A DNA stretch of 64,000 nt from Marivirga salinae. GTDB taxonomy: Bacteria; Bacteroidota; Bacteroidia; Cytophagales; Cyclobacteriaceae. This document shows positions 35,799-44,224 of this stretch, in pieces. The stretch is from the NCBI RefSeq assembly GCF_030503855.1, contig NZ_CP129971.1, positions 255,501 to 319,500 of the forward strand. Reading direction: 5' to 3'. Position 1 is the stretch's first letter. The number at the start of each line of letters is the position of its first letter. The translations under genes were made by a program, and so were the position numbers. The notes under the pieces are model-generated. The model saw only the letters and a list, made by a program, of their open reading frames with translations, searched no databases and was not told the DNA's origin.

Positions 35799-36704
35799 AT
35801 GGCTAAGGCTTTACAGAATATATTACTTTTCACATCCCTTTCTTTTCTTGCCTCAACAGTAGTTGGACAAGAATTACATAAGCATTTTGAGCTTAAGGAA
35901 TCGAAAGGAATAGATAAAATTGAACTAAAAGTTTCAACCAAAGCAGGAAAATCGTTTTTAAATGCAGTAGATACTGATGAGCCAATATTAATATTAGGTG
36001 CTAGCGAAAATGATGTGGCAGCTAGCTCCTTTAAAATTGAGAAGCTACAAAATACACAAAAAGTGGATGCAGAACTCACCTGCAAAAGCCATATGGGCTT
36101 AAATTTTACTGAATCAGTCGCTAGTAACTTCTTCTCTTCTTCAGAACAGATTCATGATATATGGCAAATTAATTTATCGGAACATCAAGCTTTTGATTTG
36201 AATTTGAGTTTTTTAATGGGTGAAGCAAATGTAGATTTAAGCAGACTAGCAGTTGATAGACTAAAAATCAAGTCCGCTAGTGCAGATGTAAAACTCACCT
36301 ATAATGAGGCTATCATGAATAGCATTGCCATGGATACTTTCTTTGTGAAAGTTAATTTTGGCAATATTGAAGTGAAAGATTTGAATTATGCTTTGGCTAA
36401 AGAAATTATTGCAGAAGTAGGCTTTGGCACGATCTCCATTGATTGCGGCTCAGATTGGAAAATGAACAGTAGGGTAACAGCTTCAGTTGGAGCAGGAAAC
36501 CTCAATATACTGCTTCCACCAAAAGAAATCCCCGTAATTATCAGAATAAATAACTCTCCTCTTTGTAATATTAGAATGGCTGAAAATTTTGAAAAAATAG
36601 GTCATAATATCTTCGGAAATCAAGCCTATATTGACAATCCAGAAGAAAGTTTAGAGTTTTTACTTGATGTAGGGATGGGAAATATAGCTTTTAAGAATAG
36701 GTAG
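35799..36704 (+). CDS. Secreted protein with LiaF/DUF4097-like beta repeats
   Basis: Starting from ATG at 35799, the protein is 301 residues with a clear signal peptide (AKALQNILLFTSLSFLAS to VVGQ). The longer frame opening at GTG 35742 is rejected because that codon lies inside the dnaJ terminator stem. The mature part is a series of short beta strands with glycine turns (KVNFGNIEV, AEVGFGTISIDCG, ASVGAGNLNILLP, DVGMGNIAF), resembling the toastrack adhesin-like domains of DUF4097/LiaF C-termini. Function is unknown; an envelope location is inferred. Confidence 0.72.
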   Translation: MAKALQNILLFTSLSFLASTVVGQELHKHFELKESKGIDKIELKVSTKAGKSFLNAVDTDEPILILGASENDVAASSFKIEKLQNTQKVDAELTCKSHMGLNFTESVASNFFSSSEQIHDIWQINLSEHQAFDLNLSFLMGEANVDLSRLAVDRLKIKSASADVKLTYNEAIMNSIAMDTFFVKVNFGNIEVKDLNYALAKEIIAEVGFGTISIDCGSDWKMNSRVTASVGAGNLNILLPPKEIPVIIRINNSPLCNIRMAENFEKIGHNIFGNQAYIDNPEESLEFLLDVGMGNIAFKNR

Positions 36705-37095
36705 TATCCTATTTTTTTTTGACTTGCTTTTAGTAATTGACAAATGTGAAATCTTCACCACTTTAGCATTCTCAAAATCAAAAGTACCCATATTCATAAC
36801 AATGAAAATAAACTGCTCCTTTCTAATTTATCCAATATTATGTCATTTTTTCAGATATCTAAATAAAACTACTCCTACCACTTAATTATCTAGACTTCAT
36901 ATATATAATCTTACAGTAGATTATGATATTAATCATTTGATAATGATTAAATATATTGGAAAATATCAATAGAACTGTTCACCTATTCTTTAATAAGATT
37001 AAAAAAGCATTAGTTTTACTTCGATTTATGGAAGGAAGTTAATTTTTATCCATCCACATTACTTACTTTTATTAATTTTTAAAAACACTTCAATA
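36705..37095. other. 391-bp intergenic region with an operator-like palindrome
   Basis: No coding frame is supported. The region carries the perfect inverted repeat at 36929-36950, listed separately, and presumably the promoter of the PKD/LamG lipoprotein gene. Confidence 0.5.
36929..36950. promoter_or_regulatory. Perfect 9-bp inverted repeat, possible Fur-type operator
   Basis: TTAATCATT (36929-36937) and AATGATTAA (36942-36950) flank TGAT. Within it TGATAATGATTA (36938-36949) matches most of the 7-1-7 Fur-box pattern. It lies 146 bp upstream of the PKD/LamG lipoprotein start. Confidence 0.45.
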
Positions 37096-38355
37096 ATGAT
37101 TAAATACATCCCCTACCTCTCATTCATAGTTTTATTATTTAGTTCATGTAAACCAGAAGAAGAAAGTTTACCACAAATAAACGCTAATTTTTCAGCCTCA
37201 GATCTTACCATTCTGGAAGGAAAAGCGGTAACATTTACGGATCTATCAACAAACAATCCTTCTGCTTGGGAATGGGATTTTGGAAGTGAAAATATTAACA
37301 CATCAACAGATCAAAACCCCACTGTGATTTTCGAGACATCTGGAGTTTATGATATTAAATTAGTTGCTTCCAATGAAAGTGTAAGTGATACAGAAATAAA
37401 GTCCAGTTTTATTACTGTAGTAGAATCTTTAAATGCCAAATTTGATCTTAATGACTCCATAATTAATCAAGGCAATCAAATTCAGTTTACTGATTTGTCT
37501 ACAGGTTCATCATCCAATTTAGAATGGACTTTTGAAGGTGGAAATCCAGCAAGTTCAACAGAATCGAATCCAACAGTTTCATATGATTCATATGGAGTAT
37601 ATAAAGTTTCACTTAAAGTAAGTTCAGAATTTCAGCCAGAGGGAAGAACAGCAACAAAAACAGTAGTTGTTTTACCAACCAATGGCTTAATAGCATATTA
37701 TCCATTCTCTGGCAATGCAGAAGACGAAAGTGACAATCAATTTAATGGTTCAATTAATGGCGCCTCAGCCACTAGCGATAGATATCAACAAGCAAATCAA
37801 GCTTTCAGTTTCGATGGTTTGAACGATTACATAGAAACATCGAATCAAATTGATGAAAATCTTAGTCAAGGCACTTCTTTTTCTGCTTGGATTAATATTT
37901 CTGAAGTGGGAAGTACGGTAAGAATTATTTCCAATTACAACGGGACGGGTATTGAAGGAAATTGTCTAGAGCGAATAGGATTCGTTTTTGGAGTAAGTGA
38001 AGATCAAGAGCTTACTATTTTCTATGCAACGAACGGAAATGATTATGATGGGAGAAAAACGGCATCCGGAAAAATAGTAGCTAATCAATGGTATCATGTT
38101 GTAGGTACTTGGGATGGTACTTTCAATCCTTCTGGCTTTAAACTTTATATAGATGGAGTCAGAAATGATCAAAAAGATTTCGAGCAGGGCATAGTTAATT
38201 GCGGTGGTTTTCAGGAATCTGAGAATCCATTCCATATTGGCATTGGGCATTGTTCAACCGGACCCTGTGCCCCATTCAATGGTGCTATAGACGAGGTAAG
38301 AATTTATAATAGGGTGTTAAATGCCCAGGAAATTTTAATCCTAACTAAAAACTAG
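37096..38355 (+). CDS. Surface lipoprotein with two PKD domains and a LamG-type domain
   Basis: A 419-residue protein with lipoprotein signal (LLFSSC, Cys18). Two PKD domains follow (about residues 28-110 with WEWDFG and TSGVYDIKLVASN; about 112-195 with LEWTFEGGNPASS and YGVYKVSLKVS). Residues 200-419 form a concanavalin-like LamG domain (LIAYYPFSGNAEDESDNQFNG at its start, GAIDEVRIYNRVLNAQEI at its end). Such proteins bind carbohydrates or mediate adhesion at the cell surface; no catalytic domain is present. A Fur-box-like palindrome lies upstream. Confidence 0.9.
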   Translation: MIKYIPYLSFIVLLFSSCKPEEESLPQINANFSASDLTILEGKAVTFTDLSTNNPSAWEWDFGSENINTSTDQNPTVIFETSGVYDIKLVASNESVSDTEIKSSFITVVESLNAKFDLNDSIINQGNQIQFTDLSTGSSSNLEWTFEGGNPASSTESNPTVSYDSYGVYKVSLKVSSEFQPEGRTATKTVVVLPTNGLIAYYPFSGNAEDESDNQFNGSINGASATSDRYQQANQAFSFDGLNDYIETSNQIDENLSQGTSFSAWINISEVGSTVRIISNYNGTGIEGNCLERIGFVFGVSEDQELTIFYATNGNDYDGRKTASGKIVANQWYHVVGTWDGTFNPSGFKLYIDGVRNDQKDFEQGIVNCGGFQESENPFHIGIGHCSTGPCAPFNGAIDEVRIYNRVLNAQEILILTKN

Positions 38356-38660
38356 AGTCAAAAAACGAACTAACCTTCAAATAGAAATGTATTTTTAGTC
38401 TAATATGGCTTAATTAAATATTGATTATATTAGGCTTAAAATCACAAGATGATCCATTATCAACATTAGTGGATCAACTCTAAAGAGAAGATACGCAGCA
38501 TACCATTTTAATATCCACCAACTATTTAAAGAATGGTTGGTGGATATTTATATAAAATTTGATCAGGTAAAACAAGAAGGTTTTTGTAAGGTGTAGAATT
38601 GAGACCATTTCTATGTAAGAAAAATAAACTACCTCAGCAACAAGCTATTATAAAACCATA
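38356..38660. other. 305-bp convergent intergenic region
   Basis: Lies between the tail ends of the PKD/LamG gene and the aldehyde dehydrogenase gene. Apart from the hairpin at 38511-38547 nothing was recognised. Confidence 0.45.
38511..38547. terminator. Hairpin between convergent genes, possible two-way terminator
   Basis: ATATCCACCAAC (38511-38522) pairs perfectly with GTTGGTGGATAT (38536-38547) across a 13-base loop. The flanks are AT-rich but lack a pure T-tract on either strand, so termination is plausible rather than certain. Confidence 0.5.
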
Positions 38661-40052
38661 TTACCTTTTCATAACACTTTTAATGTTTACAAATTCTTTT
38701 AATCCGAATCCACCGTGTTCTCGGCCATAACCCGAATTTTTTACCCCACCAAATGGCATTGCAGGATCGGCTAAACCGAAGGAATTGATAAATACCATTC
38801 CAGTATCAAAGTGCCTTTCTGCCATTTCGATAGCAGCTTCTTCATCTTTGGAGAAAATCCCTCCACCTAGTCCGAAATGGCTATCATTTGCGATTCGCAT
38901 GGCATCTTCATTATCCTTGGCTTTAATTAATGAAGCTACAGGTCCAAAAAACTCATCTTCGTAAGCTGGCTGTCCAGGCTGTACATTTTCCAAAACGGTA
39001 GCAGGATAATAAAATCCTTCTCCGTCAGGCATTTTGCCACCACAAGCTATTTCAGCTCCCCTCTCGACACTTTTCAAGACTTGCTCATGGATATCATCAC
39101 GAAGATCTTCGCGTGCCATTGGTCCTAATTCGGTAGTTTCATTATTAGGGTCACCCATGTTTACTTCTCTCATTGATTTCACAAATTTCTCTCGAAATTC
39201 TTCATACACTTTTTCAACTACTATGAAGCGTTTTGCAGCTATGCATGTTTCTCCATTGTTGTAAATACGCCCCATTACACAAGCTTTTACTGCTAAATCA
39301 ATATCAGCATCTTCAAAAACCAGATAAGCATCATTGCTACCCAATTCCAAAACCGTTTTTTTCAACTCAGCGGTCGCTTTCTGCCCTATATTTCTTCCTG
39401 CCTCAGGACTTCCTGTAAGCGTTACTCCTCTTACCAGTTTATTTTTTATTACCTCATCAGATTGATCATGACTGATCACCAAGGTAGTAAACAAACCGGC
39501 TGGAATACCTGCTTTTGAATAAATTCGCTCCAATAACTTACCTGTACCTGTCACATTTGAAGCATGCTTTAATAATACCGAGTTACCTGCCATCAGATTG
39601 GCTATTGAATATCGGACCACTTGATAGCTAGGATAATTCCAAGGCTGTATACCATATATCACACCAACAGGCGCATAAGATACGCGACCTCTTTCCCCAT
39701 TTACCATATCCCGCTCTTCTGTTTTCAGCTCCTTAGGTCCGATTTCAGCAGTATATTTGCAAATGGCAGCACATAAATCTACCTCTTGTCTACTTTGCTT
39801 TAGGGTCTTCCCCATCTCATCAGTCATCAATTGAGCCAATTCTTCTTTAGCATTGACTAATTCTATACCTATCGCTTTTATCACTTCAGCACGTTTTTCA
39901 GGAGTGACTTCCTTCCAAGTTTTGAAGGCTTGGTGGCATTTTGAAATGGACTCTATCACCTCTTCCTTGGTCATGTATTCATAGTGGTCGAGACTCCTGC
40001 CTGTTGATGGGTTGGTGGTCTCTATTGCTTCTTTGGTTCCTACTTCACTCAT
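38661..40052 (-). CDS. NAD(P)-dependent aldehyde dehydrogenase, succinate-semialdehyde dehydrogenase-like
   Basis: The 463-residue enzyme shows the family motifs GVIYGIQPWNYPSYQ, LTGSPEAGRNIG, the catalytic Glu in VLELGSNDAYLV, the catalytic Cys in NNGETCIAAKR and PFGGVKNSGYGREHG. Overall pattern is closest to succinate-semialdehyde dehydrogenases (GabD/Sad), but substrate range in this family cannot be settled by eye. The start lies 27 bases after the stop of an SDR gene in the same direction; the two oxidoreductases may share a pathway for alcohol or aldehyde oxidation. Confidence 0.9.
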   Translation of the reverse strand: MSEVGTKEAIETTNPSTGRSLDHYEYMTKEEVIESISKCHQAFKTWKEVTPEKRAEVIKAIGIELVNAKEELAQLMTDEMGKTLKQSRQEVDLCAAICKYTAEIGPKELKTEERDMVNGERGRVSYAPVGVIYGIQPWNYPSYQVVRYSIANLMAGNSVLLKHASNVTGTGKLLERIYSKAGIPAGLFTTLVISHDQSDEVIKNKLVRGVTLTGSPEAGRNIGQKATAELKKTVLELGSNDAYLVFEDADIDLAVKACVMGRIYNNGETCIAAKRFIVVEKVYEEFREKFVKSMREVNMGDPNNETTELGPMAREDLRDDIHEQVLKSVERGAEIACGGKMPDGEGFYYPATVLENVQPGQPAYEDEFFGPVASLIKAKDNEDAMRIANDSHFGLGGGIFSKDEEAAIEMAERHFDTGMVFINSFGLADPAMPFGGVKNSGYGREHGGFGLKEFVNIKSVMKR

Positions 40053-40079
40053 TTTTTTATGTTTTAAGGTTCATACTAA

Positions 40080-40820
40080 TTATCCTTGTTCCGTTGGCAT
40101 CAGATATACATCGTTAATATTTACTCGGTCAGGCTGATTTAACGCATAGAATATAGAATTTGCGATATCCTCAGCTTCCATTTTGGTCATTTCCTTCATT
40201 CCTTTCAGTTTTTCTTTAATATCATCGTCAGTAATGCCTTCAAACAAGCTTGTATCTACCGCACCTGGCTCTATGGATGTCACGTTTATACCATACTGAG
40301 GAGATAACTCTTTTCTTAAACCTTCGGAAAACATTTTTACTGCGACCTTAGTGGCACAATACACTGCCCCGCCTGGAAAGTAATTGTGCGCTGCCGAAGA
40401 CGACATATTGATAATGTGACCACTTTTATTCTTGCGCATGGTAGGCAATACAGCAGCCACTCCATTGAGTACACCTTTAATATTGACATCGACCATCTTT
40501 TCCCACTCATCGGTTTTGAGTTTTTCTACAAAAGACAAAGGCATCAAACCCGCATTATTGATCAATACATCAATAGATCCGTATTTTTTCAGAGTTTGAG
40601 AAACAGCTTTTTCAAAATCAGCAGGCTTTGTGACATCGGTTTTTACCACTAATGCCTTGCCACCATCCTTCTCAATTTTATCTTTTAATTGATTCAATTT
40701 ATCTTCACTCCGTGCACACAATACTACAGAAGCACCTTCTTTAGCCAATTTCATTGCTGTTGCTTCTCCTATCCCGCTAGAAGCTCCTGTTATAAGTACT
40801 ACTTTATTTTTTAAATCCAT
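40080..40820 (-). CDS. Short-chain dehydrogenase/reductase (SDR family)
   Basis: From ATG at 40820 the protein is 246 residues, normal for a classical SDR. The cofactor motif TGASSGIG is at residues 11-18, NNAGLMPLS follows, and the catalytic set is the Ser in NMSSSAAHN with YCATK. An upstream in-frame start at 40955 would add 45 residues before the Rossmann strand and is rejected. Substrate unknown. Cotranscribed with the aldehyde dehydrogenase gene downstream (inference from a 27-base gap). Confidence 0.9.
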   Translation of the reverse strand: MDLKNKVVLITGASSGIGEATAMKLAKEGASVVLCARSEDKLNQLKDKIEKDGGKALVVKTDVTKPADFEKAVSQTLKKYGSIDVLINNAGLMPLSFVEKLKTDEWEKMVDVNIKGVLNGVAAVLPTMRKNKSGHIINMSSSAAHNYFPGGAVYCATKVAVKMFSEGLRKELSPQYGINVTSIEPGAVDTSLFEGITDDDIKEKLKGMKEMTKMEAEDIANSIFYALNQPDRVNINDVYLMPTEQG

Positions 40821-41106
40821 CTTATGTTTTTTTAGAATTACTAAATTTACTTTATACCTGTTGACAAATATATTTAGACTGGAGGCATTATCTCTTACAC
40901 ATTTTTTGCAGATACTTGTATAAATCCCAGACCTATTTAAATTTGAATAAGTCACAGAATTGATTGCTTTATGTCGAAATAATTGACTTTTCAGTATCTT
41001 TAAGAAATTCGCAGTAAGTTTAAAGTATATTACTTCGAATACCTTAAATCAACAAGGTGAATTTTACACTAATTCTATACTTAACATCCTAAATAAATTA
41101 TAGAAA

Positions 41107-42159
41107 TTGAAAAATGTAAACTTGATATTTCGTTTGATAAAATCGGTTTCAGATCTTAGAAAGTTCAACAATGTAAATTCACGCTATCATCGTGAAGCAA
41201 AAGCTATTATAAATAATTTGACGGACTCTTTTGACCTAGAGACTGCTCAAAACATCCCTTCGAACTTTAAATTGAAGCTACAATGGTATATGGCTGAGTG
41301 TCTTTACGCTTGCGAAAAATTTAATGAAATATCAGGTCGAACTTCCACATCGCAGCAAAAACGAGCCTACTTACTAAGTGGCGCTTTGGGAGCAATGTGT
41401 GATTTCATTATCGATGATGTTGAGATGAAAGCAGAAAAGATTAAGGAATTCAAAAATCCAAAAACGGAAGATCAATATACCGATGTAGTTGAGAAATTAT
41501 ATGCACTCTTTTATCATAGTTTCATAAACTCACTTGAGCTAGAGGTAAAAGCAAGAGTAATTCAATATTATGAATTAATATTTGATGCTCAATTGAAAAG
41601 TAAACAACAATTTAATCCCTCCATTACTCAACAGGAAGTGGATGAAATATGTAAGAATAAATGTGGATATTCTTTATTATATATTCGTTCGTTAGTAACC
41701 GGAGAAATAACTGAAATTGAAAAAAAGGCTCTATACGAATTAGGTGGATATATTCAATATTGTAATGACGCACAAGATCTTTATAAAGATTTAAAAAAAG
41801 GTCTGCGTACTTTTGCCAGCACAAGATCGGATCTTGAAACGATTGCTAGAGACCTTGACAAACAAAAAACAATTGCCTTTTCTCTGATCAAGGAAACTCC
41901 TTTTGATCAAAAGAAAAAAGATGAGTTGTTATTTTCTCTGCATATAATGAGCATTGGAATAATCGCAAAACTCAACAGATACTCCAAAATTTGTGATGGA
42001 AATTTTTCTTCCGAGAAGCTTTCAAAGAAAAGTAAAGAGGAAGTCCGGTCGCAACTAGCTATAAAAAAGTTGCTTTGGTATTCCTTTCCAAAAGTAATCA
42101 AGTACAAATATGAGGATGTAGATAAATCATATGATTTTCAACTCAATTTAAATAATTAA
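41107..42159 (+). CDS. Cryptic class I isoprenoid-synthase-like protein, TTG start
   Basis: The 350-residue, almost all-helical protein has two acidic motifs spaced as in class I terpenoid enzymes: CDFIIDD (D99, D103, D104) and QYCNDAQDLYKDLKKG (N220, D221, D224), suggesting a metal-pyrophosphate site. It is too divergent to call a prenyltransferase, squalene/phytoene synthase or terpene cyclase, so the substrate is unknown. No ATG lies near the start; TTG at 41107 is the likeliest. A Crp/Fnr regulator and an MBL hydrolase follow in the same direction (62- and 55-bp gaps). No other isoprenoid genes are nearby. Confidence 0.65.
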   Translation: MKNVNLIFRLIKSVSDLRKFNNVNSRYHREAKAIINNLTDSFDLETAQNIPSNFKLKLQWYMAECLYACEKFNEISGRTSTSQQKRAYLLSGALGAMCDFIIDDVEMKAEKIKEFKNPKTEDQYTDVVEKLYALFYHSFINSLELEVKARVIQYYELIFDAQLKSKQQFNPSITQQEVDEICKNKCGYSLLYIRSLVTGEITEIEKKALYELGGYIQYCNDAQDLYKDLKKGLRTFASTRSDLETIARDLDKQKTIAFSLIKETPFDQKKKDELLFSLHIMSIGIIAKLNRYSKICDGNFSSEKLSKKSKEEVRSQLAIKKLLWYSFPKVIKYKYEDVDKSYDFQLNLNN

Positions 42160-42221
42160 TCTGTTTTTATTCCTCACTATTATTAGATTTAATGCATAAA
42201 TTGAATTAGCAAATTACTAAA

Positions 42222-42794
42222 ATGACTGATTTTTTAACTCGGCTTAATATATTGGGTAAACATGAAATTGATTATTCCATTTCTTTATTTGAAAACACTA
42301 GACTTAAAAAAGGTGACTATTTTGTGACTGAGGGAAGCATATGCAATCAAATAGGGTATATTTTAAAAGGGGGTGTAAGAAATTTTTCTATTCAACTAGA
42401 TGGAGAAGAAAATACGACTTGTTTCAAATTTGAAAATCAGTTTATTACTTCCTATGAAAGCTTTAGCCAGAAAAAAGCTTCAAAAATCAATATTCAAGCT
42501 ATTGAGGATTGCGATTTATTAGTAATCAGTTACAACCAGTTTCATGAACTGTTAGAAAAATTCCCATCCTGGAGATCCATTTTAACTTGGGTGATGGAAC
42601 AAGAATATATTGAAAAAGAAAAACATCTCAGAAACCTTAATAATAAATCAGCGAAAGAAAAATATCTTCATGTGCATTATAACTCACCTGAAATAATAAA
42701 AAGGGCACAAATCGGTTATCTTGCCTCTTATTTAGGTGTTACACATAGGACGCTAAGCAGAGTTAGAAAAGATACTCTTCTTTCAGCATCATAG
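42222..42794 (+). CDS. Crp/Fnr-family transcriptional regulator
   Basis: A 190-residue protein with a cyclic-nucleotide-binding-like beta barrel (about residues 10-120, with GDYFVTEGSICNQIGYILKG) and a helix-turn-helix at the end (AQIGYLASYLGVTHRTLSRV). Iron-sulfur cysteines typical of Fnr are absent and the cNMP phosphate cassette is not conserved, so the effector is unclear. It follows the isoprenoid-synthase-like gene and precedes the MBL hydrolase gene, and may regulate them. Confidence 0.88.
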   Translation: MTDFLTRLNILGKHEIDYSISLFENTRLKKGDYFVTEGSICNQIGYILKGGVRNFSIQLDGEENTTCFKFENQFITSYESFSQKKASKINIQAIEDCDLLVISYNQFHELLEKFPSWRSILTWVMEQEYIEKEKHLRNLNNKSAKEKYLHVHYNSPEIIKRAQIGYLASYLGVTHRTLSRVRKDTLLSAS

Positions 42795-42849
42795 GACAAA
42801 TGTCCTTTTTGTAGCCTAAAAGCAGCGGTAGATTTGCAAAAAAGATAAA

Positions 42850-43521
42850 ATGCAAAAAATCGCTCAGGATGTTTACCACATTCCCTTAATGCCTAGAAAC
42901 AGTATAAACTGTTACATAATTGAAGGAGTACTAATTGACTCAGGAATAAAAGCTTCCTATAAAAGGATTAATAAATGTGTGAATGAAGTCCCCATTCATA
43001 GTCATGCCTTAACCCATGCCCACCCTGATCATCAAGGTTGTAGTGACATAATCTGTCAAGAATTTAAAGTACCCTTATACTGCCATGAAAAGGAAGTTTC
43101 AAGAACAGAATCAGGTTTCGCAACCAAAGATTATCCTTCAAACACTAATGTTATTGCCCGTTTCCAACAAAAATATTGGGCAGGATCAGGTCATAAAGTA
43201 TCTAAAACATTAAAAAATGAGGACTCCGTAGGGAATTTCAGAGTTATCGAAACGCCTGGTCATTCTTCTGGGCATATTTCTTTTTTCAGAGAAAAAGATG
43301 GTGTTTTAATAATGGGTGATGTAGCTACCAATATGAATTTATTGACTACTATAAAAGGTTTGCACCTACCCCCTAATTTATTTACTTCTGACAAACTAGA
43401 AAACATTAATTCTTTAATAAAACTGTCTGAGTTAAATCCAAAAATCATTTGTTTCGGGCATGGTCCTGTATTAAACAATAGTAATAAAACTTTTGAAAAG
43501 TTTGTGAAAAAAATCAGATAA
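42850..43521 (+). CDS. Metallo-beta-lactamase-fold hydrolase
   Basis: The 223-residue protein has the MBL zinc motif THAHPDH (residues 55-61), later metal ligands in ETPGHSSGHISF and MGDVATN, and a final FGHGPV, in the correct order for a binuclear glyoxalase II-like hydrolase. No signal peptide. Substrate unknown. The 55-bp gap and shared direction link it to the Crp-type regulator gene. Confidence 0.9.
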   Translation: MQKIAQDVYHIPLMPRNSINCYIIEGVLIDSGIKASYKRINKCVNEVPIHSHALTHAHPDHQGCSDIICQEFKVPLYCHEKEVSRTESGFATKDYPSNTNVIARFQQKYWAGSGHKVSKTLKNEDSVGNFRVIETPGHSSGHISFFREKDGVLIMGDVATNMNLLTTIKGLHLPPNLFTSDKLENINSLIKLSELNPKIICFGHGPVLNNSNKTFEKFVKKIR

Positions 43522-43653
43522 TAGATTTAAAAGACAAGCGATCTGACAATCTTAATTTTTACAAAAGAGCGTAACAAAAACGGGCTGAATTTTATAACTT
43601 AGAGGAAGTGAGATCAACTTAGTATTTTAATTTCATTCTTAGGAAAATACCAC

Positions 43654-44019
43654 ATGAAAACCACGCCCAAACACGATGAACGAATGGCTCAAATGACCTT
43701 TGCCTCAGTATATCCACATTATGTCACAAAAGTGGAGAAAAAAGGCAGAACAAAAGCAGAATTGCATCAAGTCATTGAGTGGTTAACCGGTTTTGATGAA
43801 AAGATGCAGCAAAAACTCATTGATGAGAAAGTTACTTTTGAGGAATTCTTTCAAAGAGCTAATTTAAATCCTAACGCTAAGCTGATTACTGGGATAATTT
43901 GCGGCTACAGAGTGGAGGAAATTGAAAATAAGCTAACCCAAAAAGTTCGTTATCTTGATAAGATAGTGGATGAATTAGCTAAAGGTAAGAAGATTGATAA
44001 GATTTTAAGGAAAGCATAA
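43654..44019 (+). CDS. DUF2200 family protein
   Basis: A 121-residue soluble protein with the DUF2200 pattern MTFASVYPHYVTKVEKKGRT, VIEWLTGF and ITGIICGYRVEEIENKL. DUF2200 proteins are widespread, small and of unknown function, with a fold distantly related to DNA-binding proteins. Stand-alone gene. Confidence 0.88.
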   Translation: MKTTPKHDERMAQMTFASVYPHYVTKVEKKGRTKAELHQVIEWLTGFDEKMQQKLIDEKVTFEEFFQRANLNPNAKLITGIICGYRVEEIENKLTQKVRYLDKIVDELAKGKKIDKILRKA

Positions 44020-44076
44020 CTAAGCGAAATCGAATAATAAATACTAAGGGTTGAATTATTATGAATACTCTTATAT

Positions 44077-44208
44077 TTGTGCCTTCATCAATTCAATATT
44101 CATGAAATCGACATTAAAAATTCAGCTTCGAATTTTACACCAACCGAAGATGAATTTATAATCAAAGATTCCATCCCGATAAATACGGGACAAGTTGTGG
44201 TAAACTAA
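44077..44208 (+). other. Short open stretch of unknown status before the YfcC-type gene
   Basis: From TTG 44077 to TAA 44206-44208 the frame reads 43 codons including ASNFTPTEDEFIIKDSIPI. No ATG begins it and no family was recognised. It may be the 3' remnant of a lost gene, or chance. A CCCGATA palindrome lies within it. Confidence 0.2.
44174..44190. repeat. CCCGATA-type short palindromic repeat, second copy
   Basis: TCCCGATAAATACGGGA has five-base GC-rich arms around ATAAATA, related to the copy at 34454-34469. It lies in the leader of the YfcC-type transporter gene. Confidence 0.4.
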
Positions 44209-44224
44209 TAACAATAAAATACAC

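Noticed and set aside
40821-40955. Upstream start for the SDR gene
   Set aside because: It adds 45 residues ahead of the Rossmann strand, outside the family length; the ATG at 40820 gives a normal N-terminus.
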